From the NCBI GenBank assembly GCA_002634395.1, contig NSJM01000013.1:1-49378 (forward strand): 49,378 nucleotides of DNA, in the 5' to 3' direction. Shown one piece after another: positions 1 to 7,047 of the stretch. The DNA is from Candidatus Methylomirabilis sp. GTDB lineage: Bacteria; Methylomirabilota; Methylomirabilia; Methylomirabilales; Methylomirabilaceae. Position 1 is the stretch's first letter, and every line of letters begins with the position of its first letter. The translations under genes were made by a program, and so were the position numbers. Under the pieces are notes generated by a model. That model was not told where the DNA came from. It did no database searches and saw only the letters and a program-made list of their open reading frames with translations.

Positions 1-1
1 A

Positions 2-166
2 CCTCGCGATTTCCATGAGGCTGTAGTGGCGTACAAACGACAGGTCATCCGGGAGGCCCTGCACCGCTCAGGGGGCAATCAATCGAGGGCTGCAAGCGCC
101 CTCGGCCTACAGCGGACCTACCTCTCTCGCCTGATCAAGGAGTTACAGATCAGCCAGAAGAGCTGA
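2..166 (+). CDS. C-terminal Fis-type DNA-binding domain of a transcriptional regulator (5' end outside window)
   Basis: The window opens inside a reading frame that ends with TGA at 164-166. The visible 54 residues contain the pattern R-E-A-L-H-R-S-G-G-N-Q-S-R-A-A followed by L-G-L-x-R-T-Y-L-S-R-L-I-K-E-L. This is the Fis-like helix-turn-helix that closes NtrC-type sigma-54-dependent activators. The receiver and AAA+ domains expected upstream lie outside the window, so target genes and effector are unknown. Any other protein ending in a Fis-type domain is possible, but the length and the closing -KELQI- helix favour an NtrC-family response regulator. A decayed second copy of this segment lies at 3553-3726. 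Confidence 0.72.
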   Translation, partial: PRDFHEAVVAYKRQVIREALHRSGGNQSRAASALGLQRTYLSRLIKELQISQKS

Positions 167-187
167 TCCTCACGCCAATAAAATGTT

Positions 188-216
188 TTCCTCGATGTAG
201 TAGTCTAATGTATAAT
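188..216 (+). promoter_or_regulatory. Possible sigma-70 promoter of lexA
   Basis: A perfect TATAAT stands at 211-216 in an AT-rich gap, 45 bases before the lexA ATG. The -35 region is weak: the hexamer at 17-base spacing (188-193) does not resemble TTGACA, although a T-rich tract lies just upstream. A LexA autoregulatory box would be expected here, but no clear known consensus is visible; GTAC-N3-GTTGA at 225-236 is only suggestive. Confidence 0.35.
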
Positions 217-260
217 ATCAAAGAGTACACAGTTGAGAGAAAACAAACCGGGGACACCCG

Positions 261-854
261 ATGGCGCTCACCGACCGGCAGCGGCAGATCCTGAACTTCA
301 TCGCCAACTATAAGGCCAGACATGGCGCCCCCCCGACGCAGCGCGAGATCGCCCGGCATCTGAAGATCTACGTCCGAGGCGTCCAGTACCATCTCGATCG
401 CATGGAGAAGGCCGGCTATCTCACGCGTACGCCCAAGCGGGCGCGGGCCATCGACCTGCGCCGGGAGCAACGCGCCACCGTCACGCCCCTCCTCGGCCGG
501 GTGGCGGCCGGCAGACCTCTTCTGGCCGAAGAGCACATCGAAGCGAGCTACCCGCTTCCCAGGGAATGGACCGGGAGCGGGAAAACCTTCCTCTTAAAGG
601 TGCAGGGCGACAGCATGCGCGATGCCCGCATCTTTGACGGCGACCTCGTGCTCGTGACGATGCAGCCGGAGGCTCACCCCGACGAGATCGTGGTGGCGAT
701 GATCGAAGACGAAGTCACGGTTAAGCGCTTCCAGATAGACGGCAAAACGATCGTTCTCATGCCCGAGAACGAGGACTTCGCGCCGATCAGGATTACGCCA
801 GAGCAGCCGTTTCGGATCCTGGGCAAGGTCATCGGAGTCTTTCGAAAGCTGTAG
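261..854 (+). CDS. lexA: LexA repressor, SOS response, self-cleaving S24 peptidase
   Basis: The 197-residue product has the normal LexA length and two domains. The N-terminal winged helix covers about residues 1-65 (RQRQILNFI, PTQREIARHL, QYHLDRMEKAGYL). The S24 domain covers about 75-197. The self-cleavage bond is Ala83-Gly84 in VAAGRP, the nucleophile is Ser118 in GDSM, and the general base is Lys155 in VKRF, so the autoproteolytic machinery is complete. The recognition helix (KIYVRGVQYHL) differs from the usual SSPSTVHHHL type, so its operator probably differs from the E. coli or Bacillus box. The ATG at 261 follows a purine-rich GGGGA stretch. A RecA-like ORF begins 2 bases after the stop, which suggests an SOS-linked pair. 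Confidence 0.95.
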   Translation: MALTDRQRQILNFIANYKARHGAPPTQREIARHLKIYVRGVQYHLDRMEKAGYLTRTPKRARAIDLRREQRATVTPLLGRVAAGRPLLAEEHIEASYPLPREWTGSGKTFLLKVQGDSMRDARIFDGDLVLVTMQPEAHPDEIVVAMIEDEVTVKRFQIDGKTIVLMPENEDFAPIRITPEQPFRILGKVIGVFRKL

Positions 855-856
855 TC

Positions 857-1438
857 ATGCAACGTGTGCTCCCGCCCACGCTCATCCCGTCTCAGTTCAC
901 CCGCGCCCTCGACTGATGGAGGGCGCGGGGTGGGCTCGTCCTGCTCTATGGCGATCAGGTTGTCCTCGCCTATGCTCTGCAGGCGATCGCCTCGCTGCTT
1001 GCGCGAGGGGAGCATGTCGTCTTCATCGACTCGGCCAACGCCTTTAATCCCTTTCTGATCGCCGAGGTGGCGACGCGCCTGAACAGGCCGCCGGAAGAGT
1101 TGCTCCACCGCCTTCACATCTCGCGGACCTTTACCGTCCATCAACTAGAGACCCTCATCACCGAGCGCATCCGCTCCGCCCTAAACACCTACGCTTCACG
1201 CATCCTGATTGCCCCCGCTTTTCTCCATAATCTTTATGATGAAGACGTGGCGCTGCCGGAGGCCTTGCGGATCTTCAAGAAGGCGCTCGCTCATCTGCGG
1301 GCGCTGGCCGATACCGGCACCCTCGTCCTGGTAATCTGTCCCGCTCCCACTGCCCGTGGTGAATCAGGTCGAACTATCCGCCTCCCCAACCGGGACAGAT
1401 TGCTGGATGCCCTGATCGCTGCCCGACAAGGTCATTAA
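857..1438 (+). pseudogene. RecA/ImuA-like ATPase-fold protein interrupted by one in-frame TGA
   Basis: An ATG at 857, two bases after the lexA stop, opens a frame that runs 19 codons to TGA at 914-916. The same frame then continues open to TAA at 1436-1438, giving 193 codons in total. The downstream part reads GGLVLLYGD, then VVFIDSANAFNPF, ITERIRSAL, and LVLVICPAP, which is like the core strands of RecA/RadA-fold proteins with a degenerate P-loop. The segment TRALD-stop-WRARGG fits a family pattern in which Gly would be expected at the stop, so a GGA-to-TGA change is plausible. A shorter product from GTG 1067 is possible but would lack the core. Adjacency to lexA suggests a DNA-repair role similar to ImuA/SulA. 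Alternatives are a sequencing error or readthrough. Confidence 0.5.
900..929 (+). other. Perfect 11-bp inverted repeat with the TGA of the RecA-like ORF in its loop
   Basis: The arms CCCGCGCCCTC (900-910) and GAGGGCGCGGG (919-929) are exact reverse complements separated by 8 bases that contain the in-frame TGA (914-916). The stem is almost all G and C and would be very stable in mRNA. No T-run follows, so it is not a standard intrinsic terminator. It may be a leader hairpin, a recoding signal or coincidence. Confidence 0.6.
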
Positions 1439-1795
1439 GCTGGAAGTCGCCACACTCTCCTTCGAAAAGCCAGTTCCAGCTTCTGTGTCACCATCACACA
1501 TATCGTCACCAAAAAGACTTGACCGCCTCTCAGGTTTGGAGTATGCATCTTGACTAAGCCTTCCCTTGGCAAGGAGGACGGCATGAGAATTCCCACTGGA
1601 ACAGGGTCATCCAACGCTTCCAGCATCAGAATACCGGCAGGTGGCATCCTGCCGCCCTCGCCCCTTCGCCACGGCCCCAGGCCGCTGTGAGCGCTGCGAT
1701 GATCTACGCCCATGTTCTCAGCAGGGACGGCAGCGGTGTCGTCAGCCCGGCTGACCCGTACGGTCTCTCGGATTTTCAAACAAAGGAGGTTTCCA
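1439..1795. other. Intergenic stretch without a convincing gene
   Basis: About 357 bases between the RecA-like ORF and the Cache gene. The only candidate is a 35-codon ORF at 1583-1690 (ATG after AGGAGGAC at 1573-1580). The upstream AGGAGG is a good ribosome binding site, but the predicted peptide has no recognisable domain, so I do not call it as a gene. Frames on the opposite strand look like non-coding DNA. Confidence 0.4.
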
Positions 1796-2291
1796 ATGAA
1801 AAGAAGAGCATTGTACGGGGGGGATCTTCATCCTTTTTGGCGTCGTATGCCTGCTTGCTTCCCCAGGGCTTTCTGCAACCCCAGAGCCACAATCTGAACA
1901 GGCAAAACAAATTAAGGCTCTCGTCGACAAAGCAGTAACCTTCATAGAGAGTAAAGGAAAAGGTGCTTTTCCTGAATTGAGGAAGAAGGACAGCGAATGG
2001 TACAAAGGAGACGCCTATATCTTCGTCGATGATATGAACGGAACTGTCCTTTTGCTTCCAACCGAACCGGAACTCGAGGGGAAGAATTTAATTGACATGA
2101 AGGATGCCAATGGAAAACTCTGGATGCGCGCGTTTATAGAGACAGCGAAAACCAGAGGGTCGGGATGGGTAGATTATATGTGGCCCAAACCGGGGACAGA
2201 CAAGCCTTCCAAAAAGATAAGCTATCTCAAGAAGGCGAAAATGCCCGACGGAAAAATGGTCTTCGTGGGTGCCGGCATGTATGTCGAGTAA
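1796..2291 (+). CDS. Secreted Cache-domain (sCache_2-like) sensor protein, frameshifted at a G7 tract
   Basis: A strong ribosome binding site (AAAGGAGG, 1782-1789) precedes ATG 1796. This ATG reads only MKRRALYGG in phase before a run of seven G (1817-1823). Removing one G would join it to GIFILFGVVCLLASPGLSAT, a textbook signal peptide, and then to the long frame ending at TAA 2289-2291. The mature part has the single-Cache features AVTFIESKGKGAF, YIFVDDMNGTVLLLPTEPELEGKNL, and GWVDYMWPKPG followed by FVGAGMYVE. Such periplasmic Cache domains bind small organic ligands, either alone or as part of a chemoreceptor. No membrane or signalling domain follows. As written, the protein is broken or could start only at the poor TTG 1977. 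A homopolymer sequencing error or slippage is likely. Confidence 0.65.
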
Positions 2292-2373
2292 TCATTGTGG
2301 CCATTCCTTCGATTCCCCCACCTGTCCTCTCCCCCTCCGAGGGGGGAGCGTTAGGGAAGGGATGGAGGTTCAA

Positions 2374-2937
2374 ATGAGAAGAATAACATCATGTGGTGTT
2401 ACCGTAGTCCTTCTAGGACTGTTTGCGTTTTCTTCTCCAGCAGGTTCTGTATCACCCGGATTAGAATCTGAAAACACAGAGGATCGAGCAGAAAGTAAAG
2501 AAAAAGGGGGCCTCGAGCTCTTCAGCCCGCGGATTGCCGGTACCTACGTGGTGATGCGCAACCCGGCCGCAGGCCCCTCCAGGATTTTGACAATCTTTGC
2601 TGATGGTAATTTGAGCAGTATACAGTCAATTCAGTTCGGCGGAGGAGTTGCCGGCGGCGGCTTCAGTAATCAACAGGGAGTATGGAAGCGCCTTGGACTG
2701 CGAAAGATCCAAGCCACGGTTCTCGATTTCTCGTACGATCCCCTTACCGGTAATTTCCTCGGCTCTACTGCCGCACGCTATGACCTGCAGTTCGACAGTA
2801 CGTTTCAGAACGTGACGGGGACGGTTGCGGGGAAGGTGTTCAGTCCGGGCATAGACCCGCTGAACCCGGGTGGCGTGGAACCGATTGCCGAGTTCAGCGA
2901 TGCCTTCGAGGCGCATCGTGTCACTGTCGGCAACTAG
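2374..2937 (+). CDS. Secreted protein of unknown function
   Basis: The chosen ATG at 2374 follows GGATGGAGG (2360-2368) and begins a signal peptide (RRITSCGVTVVLLGLFAFSS, then a P-A-G-S cleavage region). The mature part of about 160 residues begins with a charged linker rich in Glu and Lys. It then shows beta-rich patterns: IAGTYVVMR, LTIFADGN, GVWKRLGLRKIQATVLDFSYD, YDLQFDSTFQNVTGTVAG. The pattern 'G-T-Y ... ADGN ... G-x-W ... I-x-A-T-x-L-D-F' recalls small lipocalin-like or beta-barrel secreted domains, but I cannot assign a family. An earlier in-frame start at 2269 would overlap the Cache gene and bury the signal peptide. The gene lies 82 bases after the Cache gene, in the same direction. 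Confidence 0.6.
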   Translation: MRRITSCGVTVVLLGLFAFSSPAGSVSPGLESENTEDRAESKEKGGLELFSPRIAGTYVVMRNPAAGPSRILTIFADGNLSSIQSIQFGGGVAGGGFSNQQGVWKRLGLRKIQATVLDFSYDPLTGNFLGSTAARYDLQFDSTFQNVTGTVAGKVFSPGIDPLNPGGVEPIAEFSDAFEAHRVTVGN

Positions 2938-3100
2938 GCATCTGAAGCCTGGGGCGTGTGAATATTCCTGTGTCGAATCATGGAGCGTGTGTGTTCGTGA
3001 TCAGTCATAAGGTCGCTTTCTTAAGTTTCGCCCATCCCCCTATCTGGGCGCGGGAGGAGACCCATGCCGCCCTCTTGGGCCGCTGCTTGCGAGGTTACGT

Positions 3101-3556
3101 ATGAGCGAGGGAGTTGATTACCAGGCAATGCTTGCTGTTGCCCTCGAAGAAGCCAGGCTTGGCCTGACTGAAGGTGGGATTCCGATCGGCGCGGCCCTCT
3201 TCGATCAGAACGGGGCCCTACTCGGCCGAGGTCATAACCGTCGTGTCCAGGAGAATGACCCGTCGGTGCACGGTGAGACCGATGCCTTTCGAAAGGCAGG
3301 ACGTCAGCGCAGGTACCAGGACACGATCATGGTTACGACCTTGGCTCCGTGTTGGTACTGTAGCGGGCTCATCGTCCAGTTCCGGATCGGCACGGTCGTT
3401 GTTGGCGAGTCGCGGACGTTCCGCGGTGGGATAGACTGGCTCCGTGAACGGAACGTGAACGTCCTCGACCTGGACTCATCGGAATGCGCAGGTCTGCTGA
3501 GCGCGTTCATCGAGGCGCATTCTGACGTTTGGTATGAAGACATCGGCGAGGCGTGA
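3101..3556 (+). CDS. Cytosine/nucleoside deaminase, yeast FCY1-like zinc enzyme
   Basis: The 151-residue protein carries the complete CDA-fold zinc site. His and the catalytic Glu are in SVHGETDAF, and the two zinc cysteines are in LAPCWYCSGLI (PCxxC). The surrounding VTTLAPC and VVVGESRTFRGG match yeast-type cytosine deaminases rather than tRNA adenosine deaminase TadA, where the pattern is usually HAE. The expected reaction is hydrolytic deamination of cytosine or a related base in the cytoplasm for pyrimidine salvage. Substrate is not certain from sequence. ATG 3101 follows GAGG at 3090-3093. The gene stands alone, and its stop overlaps the start of the decayed Fis-domain copy. Confidence 0.85.
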   Translation: MSEGVDYQAMLAVALEEARLGLTEGGIPIGAALFDQNGALLGRGHNRRVQENDPSVHGETDAFRKAGRQRRYQDTIMVTTLAPCWYCSGLIVQFRIGTVVVGESRTFRGGIDWLRERNVNVLDLDSSECAGLLSAFIEAHSDVWYEDIGEA

Positions 3557-3726
3557 CAACCGATCGAAGCGTCCCATTTCATACGGTTGTTACCAACGAT
3601 CGGAAGGCGGCCGGCCTCGTCGAGGCCCTGCACCATTTTGGGGGCAATCAATCGAAGGCCGCAACATCCTCAACGGACGTGCTTGCCCGTCTGATCAAGG
3701 AATTACAGGTGGGTGAGAAAAGCTGA
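3553..3726 (+). pseudogene. Decayed second copy of the Fis-type regulator C-terminus
   Basis: The frame ending TGA 3724-3726 reads EALHHFGGNQSKAAT...LARLIKELQVGEKS. It aligns with the regulator tail at 2-166 (EALHRSGGNQSRAAS...LSRLIKELQISQKS). The copy lacks about three codons in the turn of the helix-turn-helix (LGLQRTY is lost), which should abolish DNA binding. Identity continues past the stop (tgatccttacgcc here, tgatcctcacgcc there), so this is a DNA-level duplication and not protein convergence. No ATP-binding domain precedes it. A GTG at 3553 could start a 57-residue peptide but lacks a clear ribosome binding site. Confidence 0.65.
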
Positions 3727-3754
3727 TCCTTACGCCGACATCTCTCCGGTTCAC

Positions 3755-4096
3755 TCACGCGCGAAAGATAAAATAGACCGCACCGAGCAGACAGAGGCCT
3801 GCCCATAGAAAATCAAGTTTCACGGGCTCATTCATGTAGAGGACAGCAAACGGGGCAAACACGGATAAGGCGATGACTTCCTGCATAATTTTTAACTGCG
3901 AAACACTGAGTTGTGTATAACCAATGCGGTTGGCCGGCACTTGGAGCAAATACTCGAAAAGTGCGATCCCCCAACTAGCCAAGGCCGCAACGTACCAGTT
4001 ACGATTGTTCAGATTTTTCAGATGACCATACCAGGCAAACGTCATGAAAATGTTCGAGAGTGTCAGCAACAGCCCCGTGCGAAGAATAATCGGCAT
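3755..4096 (-). CDS. DUF486 (DMT-superfamily) small membrane protein
   Basis: The 113-residue protein has four predicted membrane helices: about 5-25, 35-52, 70-88 and 95-112. It carries the family-typical strings LLTLSNIFMTFAWYGHLK, SWGIALFEYLLQVPANRIGY and LKIMQEVIALSVF. Length and motifs match DUF486, a half-length relative of drug/metabolite transporters that presumably acts as a dimer in the inner membrane. Substrate is unknown. The ATG at 4096 is preceded on the minus strand by GGGGGGA with good spacing. It is transcribed away from the higBA remnant and has no obvious operon partner. Confidence 0.85.
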   Translation of the reverse strand: MPIILRTGLLLTLSNIFMTFAWYGHLKNLNNRNWYVAALASWGIALFEYLLQVPANRIGYTQLSVSQLKIMQEVIALSVFAPFAVLYMNEPVKLDFLWAGLCLLGAVYFIFRA

Positions 4097-4154
4097 TCAG
4101 AAATCCCCCCATCAGGATATATACAATGATGACTCACGTTTATATGAACATTGA

Positions 4155-4391
4155 GCCATCGGAACAACTGCCGGCATCCAAACCAAGCAGGCCCATGGAC
4201 TACGCCTGATCCTCGGTCGATCGAACGTCGCGAGGGCGCCTCGCGGCATGGGCCTGCCGGGACTGGACCTGCACCTACCAAAGGGCGATCGAACAGGAAC
4301 ATGGGCTGTGAGCGTGAGTGGGAATTGGCATATCACGTTCGCGCTCTCAGGCCGCGATGTTGTCAATGTCGATTATGAGGATTATCGCTGA
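4155..4391 (+). pseudogene. higB: HigB/RelE-type toxin, N-terminus degraded
   Basis: The frame ending TGA 4389-4391 contains the conserved second half of HigB toxins: AGIQTKQAHGLRLIL, GLPGLDLHLPKGD, GTWAVSVSGNWHITF and VVNVDYEDYR. HigB proteins are about 92 residues. Here only 78 codons are open, because TGA at 4152 cuts the frame and the expected start (M-I-K-S-F-R-like) is absent. Weak similarity to the missing E-x-F-F-x-T-G segment continues upstream in another frame, which points to one or more small indels. The ribosome-dependent mRNase should therefore be inactive unless initiation occurs internally at ATG 4248. It sits 9 bases upstream of higA, the usual toxin-first order. Confidence 0.7.
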
Positions 4392-4400
4392 AGTGTCCCT

Positions 4401-4688
4401 ATGAAAATGCACAATCCGCCCCATCCCGGTAAGGTCCTCCGAGAGCTCTGTTTTCAGCCTCTCGGTTTGACCGTGACCGAGGCGACCAACGCGCTCGGAG
4501 TCAGCCGCAAGACCCTCTCGAGTATCCTGAACTGCCGCGCAGGCATTAGCCCGGAGATGGCGGTCCGTCTGTCGATCGCCTTCGGTACCACAGCGGAGAG
4601 CTGGCTCAGCCAGCAACTCCACTACGATCTGGCGAAGGCAGAGACCAAACGCCGGTCGCTCCGCGTCAAGAAGCTCGCGGCTGCTTGA
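4401..4688 (+). CDS. higA: HigA antitoxin, XRE-family DNA-binding protein
   Basis: The 95-residue protein begins with the HigA signature HPGKVLRE followed by a helix-turn-helix ([20 protein letters not shown], then [22 protein letters not shown]). This is the HigA-family addiction-module antidote of normal length. HigA binds and neutralises HigB and represses its own operon. The gene follows the higB remnant by 9 bases. Because the toxin looks truncated, HigA may now be an orphan repressor or anti-toxin against HigB copies elsewhere. No obvious lesion is seen here. Confidence 0.9.
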   Translation: MKMHNPPHPGKVLRELCFQPLGLTVTEATNALGVSRKTLSSILNCRAGISPEMAVRLSIAFGTTAESWLSQQLHYDLAKAETKRRSLRVKKLAAA

Positions 4689-4872
4689 CCTCCCACTTTC
4701 CGGCTGACTCACATTAGACAGATCGGCCTAATCTGTTTAGGGCCGACGGGCTCGCCGCCTAATCTGACGGAGCCCCATCTCCCCTCGGAGCCTATCGCCG
4801 CGTCATTGCGGATGTTTTAGCGGCAAGGCGGCGGCAGCCTTGCTATCGAGACCGGCTGGAAGCATCAGTATT

Positions 4873-4902
4873 GTAGGTCGGGTTAGCGCAGCGTAACCCG
4901 AC
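4873..4902 (+). repeat. REP-like palindrome, left copy
   Basis: The 30-base unit starts GTAGGTCGGGTTAGCGCAGC and is itself a near palindrome (GTCGGGTTA...TAACCCGAC). It is nearly the reverse complement of the unit at 5458-5487, on the other side of the transposase remnant. Paired inverted REP units flanking a Y1 transposase are the classic RAYT arrangement. Confidence 0.8.
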
Positions 4903-4914
4903 AACCCGATTCCA

Positions 4915-5450
4915 TCATTCCTGCCCTACCCCTTCGAAATCCATCGTACCCTGTCCCCACTCCGCTGAATAGATCCCGGCCTCAACATATTGGTGAAAGC
5001 TGGAATACGGCCACGCCACTGCCGATGACACCAGCCCGTGCTTGACCGGGTTGAAATGCACGTACTCGCCATGCCGGATGGCATCGGCTTCGTCCCGGAG
5101 CGCATGTTCCCAATAGCGCTGGTGCCATACCGCCTGTTCCGCTTTGCTGTCCGTGCGGGATTCGGCCTGGTGCGTAGTGCCGGGTCACGGTGCTTGGTGA
5201 ACCATGTCTTGATGAGCCGCCAGCGCGTCGCGAAGTCGGCATCGCCCGGCGGCAGCGTCCAGATGCAATACAGATGATCAGGCAGAACTACCATGGTATC
5301 TATCTCGAAGGGGTGAGTTGAACGTACTGCGCGGAACGCCGCTCGCAAGACCCCAACCGTATCCGCGGACGTAAAGAGCGGCCGCCGTTGCTCCGTCACC
5401 ACGGTGAAGAAGAACGAGCCACCCGGAATACATGCTCGCCGGTATCGCAT
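4915..5450 (-). pseudogene. REP-associated tyrosine transposase (RAYT, Y1 family), frameshifted
   Basis: From ATG 5450 the frame reads YRRACIPGGSFFFTVVTEQR and MVVLPDHLYCIWTLPPGDADF. This is the RAYT (TnpA_REP/IS200-like) N-terminus with the metal-binding H-x-h region. It continues through RLIKTWFTKH. Near 5145-5150 the coding phase changes. The other phase continues EQAVWHQRYWEH, EYVHFNPVKHGLV, which holds the catalytic Tyr region, and WPYSSFHQYV, ending at TGA 4915-4917. A single missing base in AAG-CGGAACAG explains the break. RAYTs move or maintain REP palindromes, and REP units flank this copy. As written the enzyme is split and probably dead, unless the lesion is an assembly error. Confidence 0.85.
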
Positions 5451-5457
5451 GTGCTCC

Positions 5458-5487
5458 GTCGGGTTGCGCTGCGCTAACCCGACCTAC
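5458..5487 (-). repeat. REP-like palindrome, right copy (inverted relative to left)
   Basis: Read on the minus strand the unit begins GTAGGTCGGGTTAGCGCAGC and differs from the left copy by only one base over 30. It lies between the transposase start (5450) and the mqnE stop (5500), where its hairpin could also act on mRNA ends. Confidence 0.8.
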
Positions 5488-5499
5488 TCGACTACCCCC

Positions 5500-6639
5500 T
5501 TACCTTGCTTCAATTCCCGAAGTGGCAAGAGGAATAGGGGTAACGGGGTTATAGAGCGCGTCGCGCTCGACCGGTTGTCGACCTGTCTCACGAATCATGG
5601 CAAGAAGCTGGTCATGGCGAAGCTCCTGATGGTGGGAGTTATCGCCCAAGGCGTGCGTAATCTCGTAATGCGTGACCGTCCCATCGAGGTCGTCCGCCCC
5701 GTACCAGAGTGCGAGCTGCGCCACCGCCGGCGTCGTCATGATCCAGAAGGCCTTCACGTGAGGAATATTATCAAGGAGCAGCCTGGCGATCGCGATCTCG
5801 CGCAGGTTGGCATACCCGGTCGTGATCGGCAGATGGCCCAGCTCGGTGCCGGTCGGATCAAACGCCAGCGGGACAAAGCACATGAAGCCGTCCGTTTCGT
5901 CCTGCAATTCGCGAATATGGAGTAGATGTGTCACCTTTTCCTCCACCGTCTCGATGTGGCCGTAGAGCATCGTCACATTCGAGCGTATACCGGCCCGGTG
6001 AACAGATCTGGCCACGTCGAACCATTCCTGATTATCCAGCTTGGCCCTGAACAGTTCCTCGTGGACACGGTCGCTGAACACCTCCGCTCCTCCCCCCGGA
6101 CAACAATCGAGTCCAGCCGCCTTCAGGTCGTCCAGCACCTCCTCCATCGGCTTATTGGCCATTCGCCGGATCTGCGCCAGCTCGATCATCGTAAAGGCCT
6201 TAACCTGGACCCCTGGCCTGACATCCTTCACGGCTCGAATGAGGTCCAGGTAGTATTCGTATGGCAGCTTCGGATTGATCCCGGCCACAATGTGGATCTC
6301 ACGAATAGGAACTCCGTCATGCTTACGAATCTGATCCTGGATATCCTGGATGCTCAGCACATACCCTCGCGAATCGCTGGGCGGGGCGTAAAACGAGCAA
6401 AACTTGCACCCTTTATTGCAGATGTTTGTATAGTTGATGTGCAGGTTGCGGACGAAATAGGTCAGATTATCATTCAGGCGTTCGCGGACCAGGTTAGCGA
6501 GGAATGCCACCGAGGTCAGGTCATGCGTCTGGTAGAGCGCCAGTCCGTCACAAAAGTTCGGGCGAACGCCATCCAGGATCTTCTGATAGATCTTATCCAG
6601 CCCTGAAGCCGTCAGTCTGGACTCCATCAGGCGGCTCAT
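5500..6639 (-). CDS. mqnE: Aminodeoxyfutalosine synthase MqnE, radical SAM
   Basis: The 379-residue protein has the radical-SAM cluster motif C74-N-K-G-C78-K-F-C81, preceded by the CofH/MqnE signature FVRNLHINYTNIC. Further family strings are HIVAGINPKLPYEYY and GGGAEVF, then SNVTMLYGHIET. Length and motifs fit MqnE, which joins S-adenosylmethionine and 3-(1-carboxyvinyloxy)benzoate to give aminodeoxyfutalosine, the second step of futalosine-route menaquinone synthesis. CofH and MqnC are relatives; the YGHIET and GGGAEVF context favours MqnE. It is the last gene of the ccm operon: its ATG overlaps the stop of the CcmI-like gene (ATGA at 6636-6639). No other mqn gene is present in the window. 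Confidence 0.9.
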   Translation of the reverse strand: MSRLMESRLTASGLDKIYQKILDGVRPNFCDGLALYQTHDLTSVAFLANLVRERLNDNLTYFVRNLHINYTNICNKGCKFCSFYAPPSDSRGYVLSIQDIQDQIRKHDGVPIREIHIVAGINPKLPYEYYLDLIRAVKDVRPGVQVKAFTMIELAQIRRMANKPMEEVLDDLKAAGLDCCPGGGAEVFSDRVHEELFRAKLDNQEWFDVARSVHRAGIRSNVTMLYGHIETVEEKVTHLLHIRELQDETDGFMCFVPLAFDPTGTELGHLPITTGYANLREIAIARLLLDNIPHVKAFWIMTTPAVAQLALWYGADDLDGTVTHYEITHALGDNSHHQELRHDQLLAMIRETGRQPVERDALYNPVTPIPLATSGIEAR

Positions 6640-6956
6640 CGGTTCCGTTTTCCTCCGGATTCTCTGTCCTGACTTTCCCGTTGACTACCCAGCCGGTCGA
6701 TCTCCTGAAGGAGAGCCATGGCTCTCAGGTCATAGCTGTGGCGCGCCTGCTCATAGTCTTCAAGGCTGAGTTTGCCGGACTGGTGATCGAACTCAAGCTC
6801 TTTGATCGCGGTGAATACCGTCTGCTTCTCAGCCAAGAGCTCCTGCAACTCAGTCTGTTCTGACCCAGGTAAAGCTCTCTCGGACGATCTGAAGAATGGA
6901 ATGAGTACCGGTAAGAGCGCGAGGAAAACAAGCAGGATGATGATTAGTATGGGCAT
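6636..6956 (-). CDS. Small membrane protein in the CcmI position (cytochrome c maturation accessory)
   Basis: From ATG 6956 the product is about 106 residues: one hydrophobic helix (PILIIILLVFLALLPVLIPFF), then a charged coiled-coil-like helix (LQELLAEKQTVFTAIKELEFD, DYEQARHSYDLRAMALLQEID). The layout of one helix plus an E-L-E-F-D segment resembles the N-terminal part of CcmI/CycH, which presents apocytochrome c to the ligation machinery. The TPR half of full-length CcmI is missing. Its place after ccmH supports the role. A TTG at 6971 is an alternative start but lies inside the repeat. Function is inferred from position and topology. Confidence 0.65.
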   Translation of the reverse strand: MPILIIILLVFLALLPVLIPFFRSSERALPGSEQTELQELLAEKQTVFTAIKELEFDHQSGKLSLEDYEQARHSYDLRAMALLQEIDRLGSQRESQDRESGGKRNR

Positions 6957-6965
6957 TATGAGCAC

Positions 6966-7035
6966 GTGCAAAGTTCAACGTTCAACGTGCGAGGTTCAAG
7001 GTGCGAGGTTGAACATTGAACGTCGAACATTGAAC
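6966..7035. repeat. Short TTCAACGTTCAACG / GTTGAACATTGAACG repeat cluster
   Basis: The gap between ccmH and the CcmI-like gene is filled by alternating forms of TTCAACG and its complement, with the linker GTGCGAGG. The first 22 bases (GTGCAAAGTTCAACGTTCAACG) recur inverted at 7538-7569 on the other side of ccmH. A 15-base part (GTTCAAGGTGCGAGG, 6994-7008) recurs inverted at 11351-11365 near the ccmC start. Confidence 0.75.
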
Positions 7036-7047
7036 TTTCTATATTCG

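Noticed and set aside
900-929. Possible selenocysteine insertion signal around the TGA at 914-916
   Set aside because: A bacterial SECIS hairpin follows the UGA; here the UGA is inside the loop. No selenoprotein family is recognised and Gly is the expected residue, so I treat it as an interrupted gene.
2318-2352. CTCCCCCTC...GAGGGGGGAG inverted repeat as terminator
   Set aside because: No T-run follows and the arms do not match fully (one extra G); it is more likely a common GC-rich intergenic repeat.
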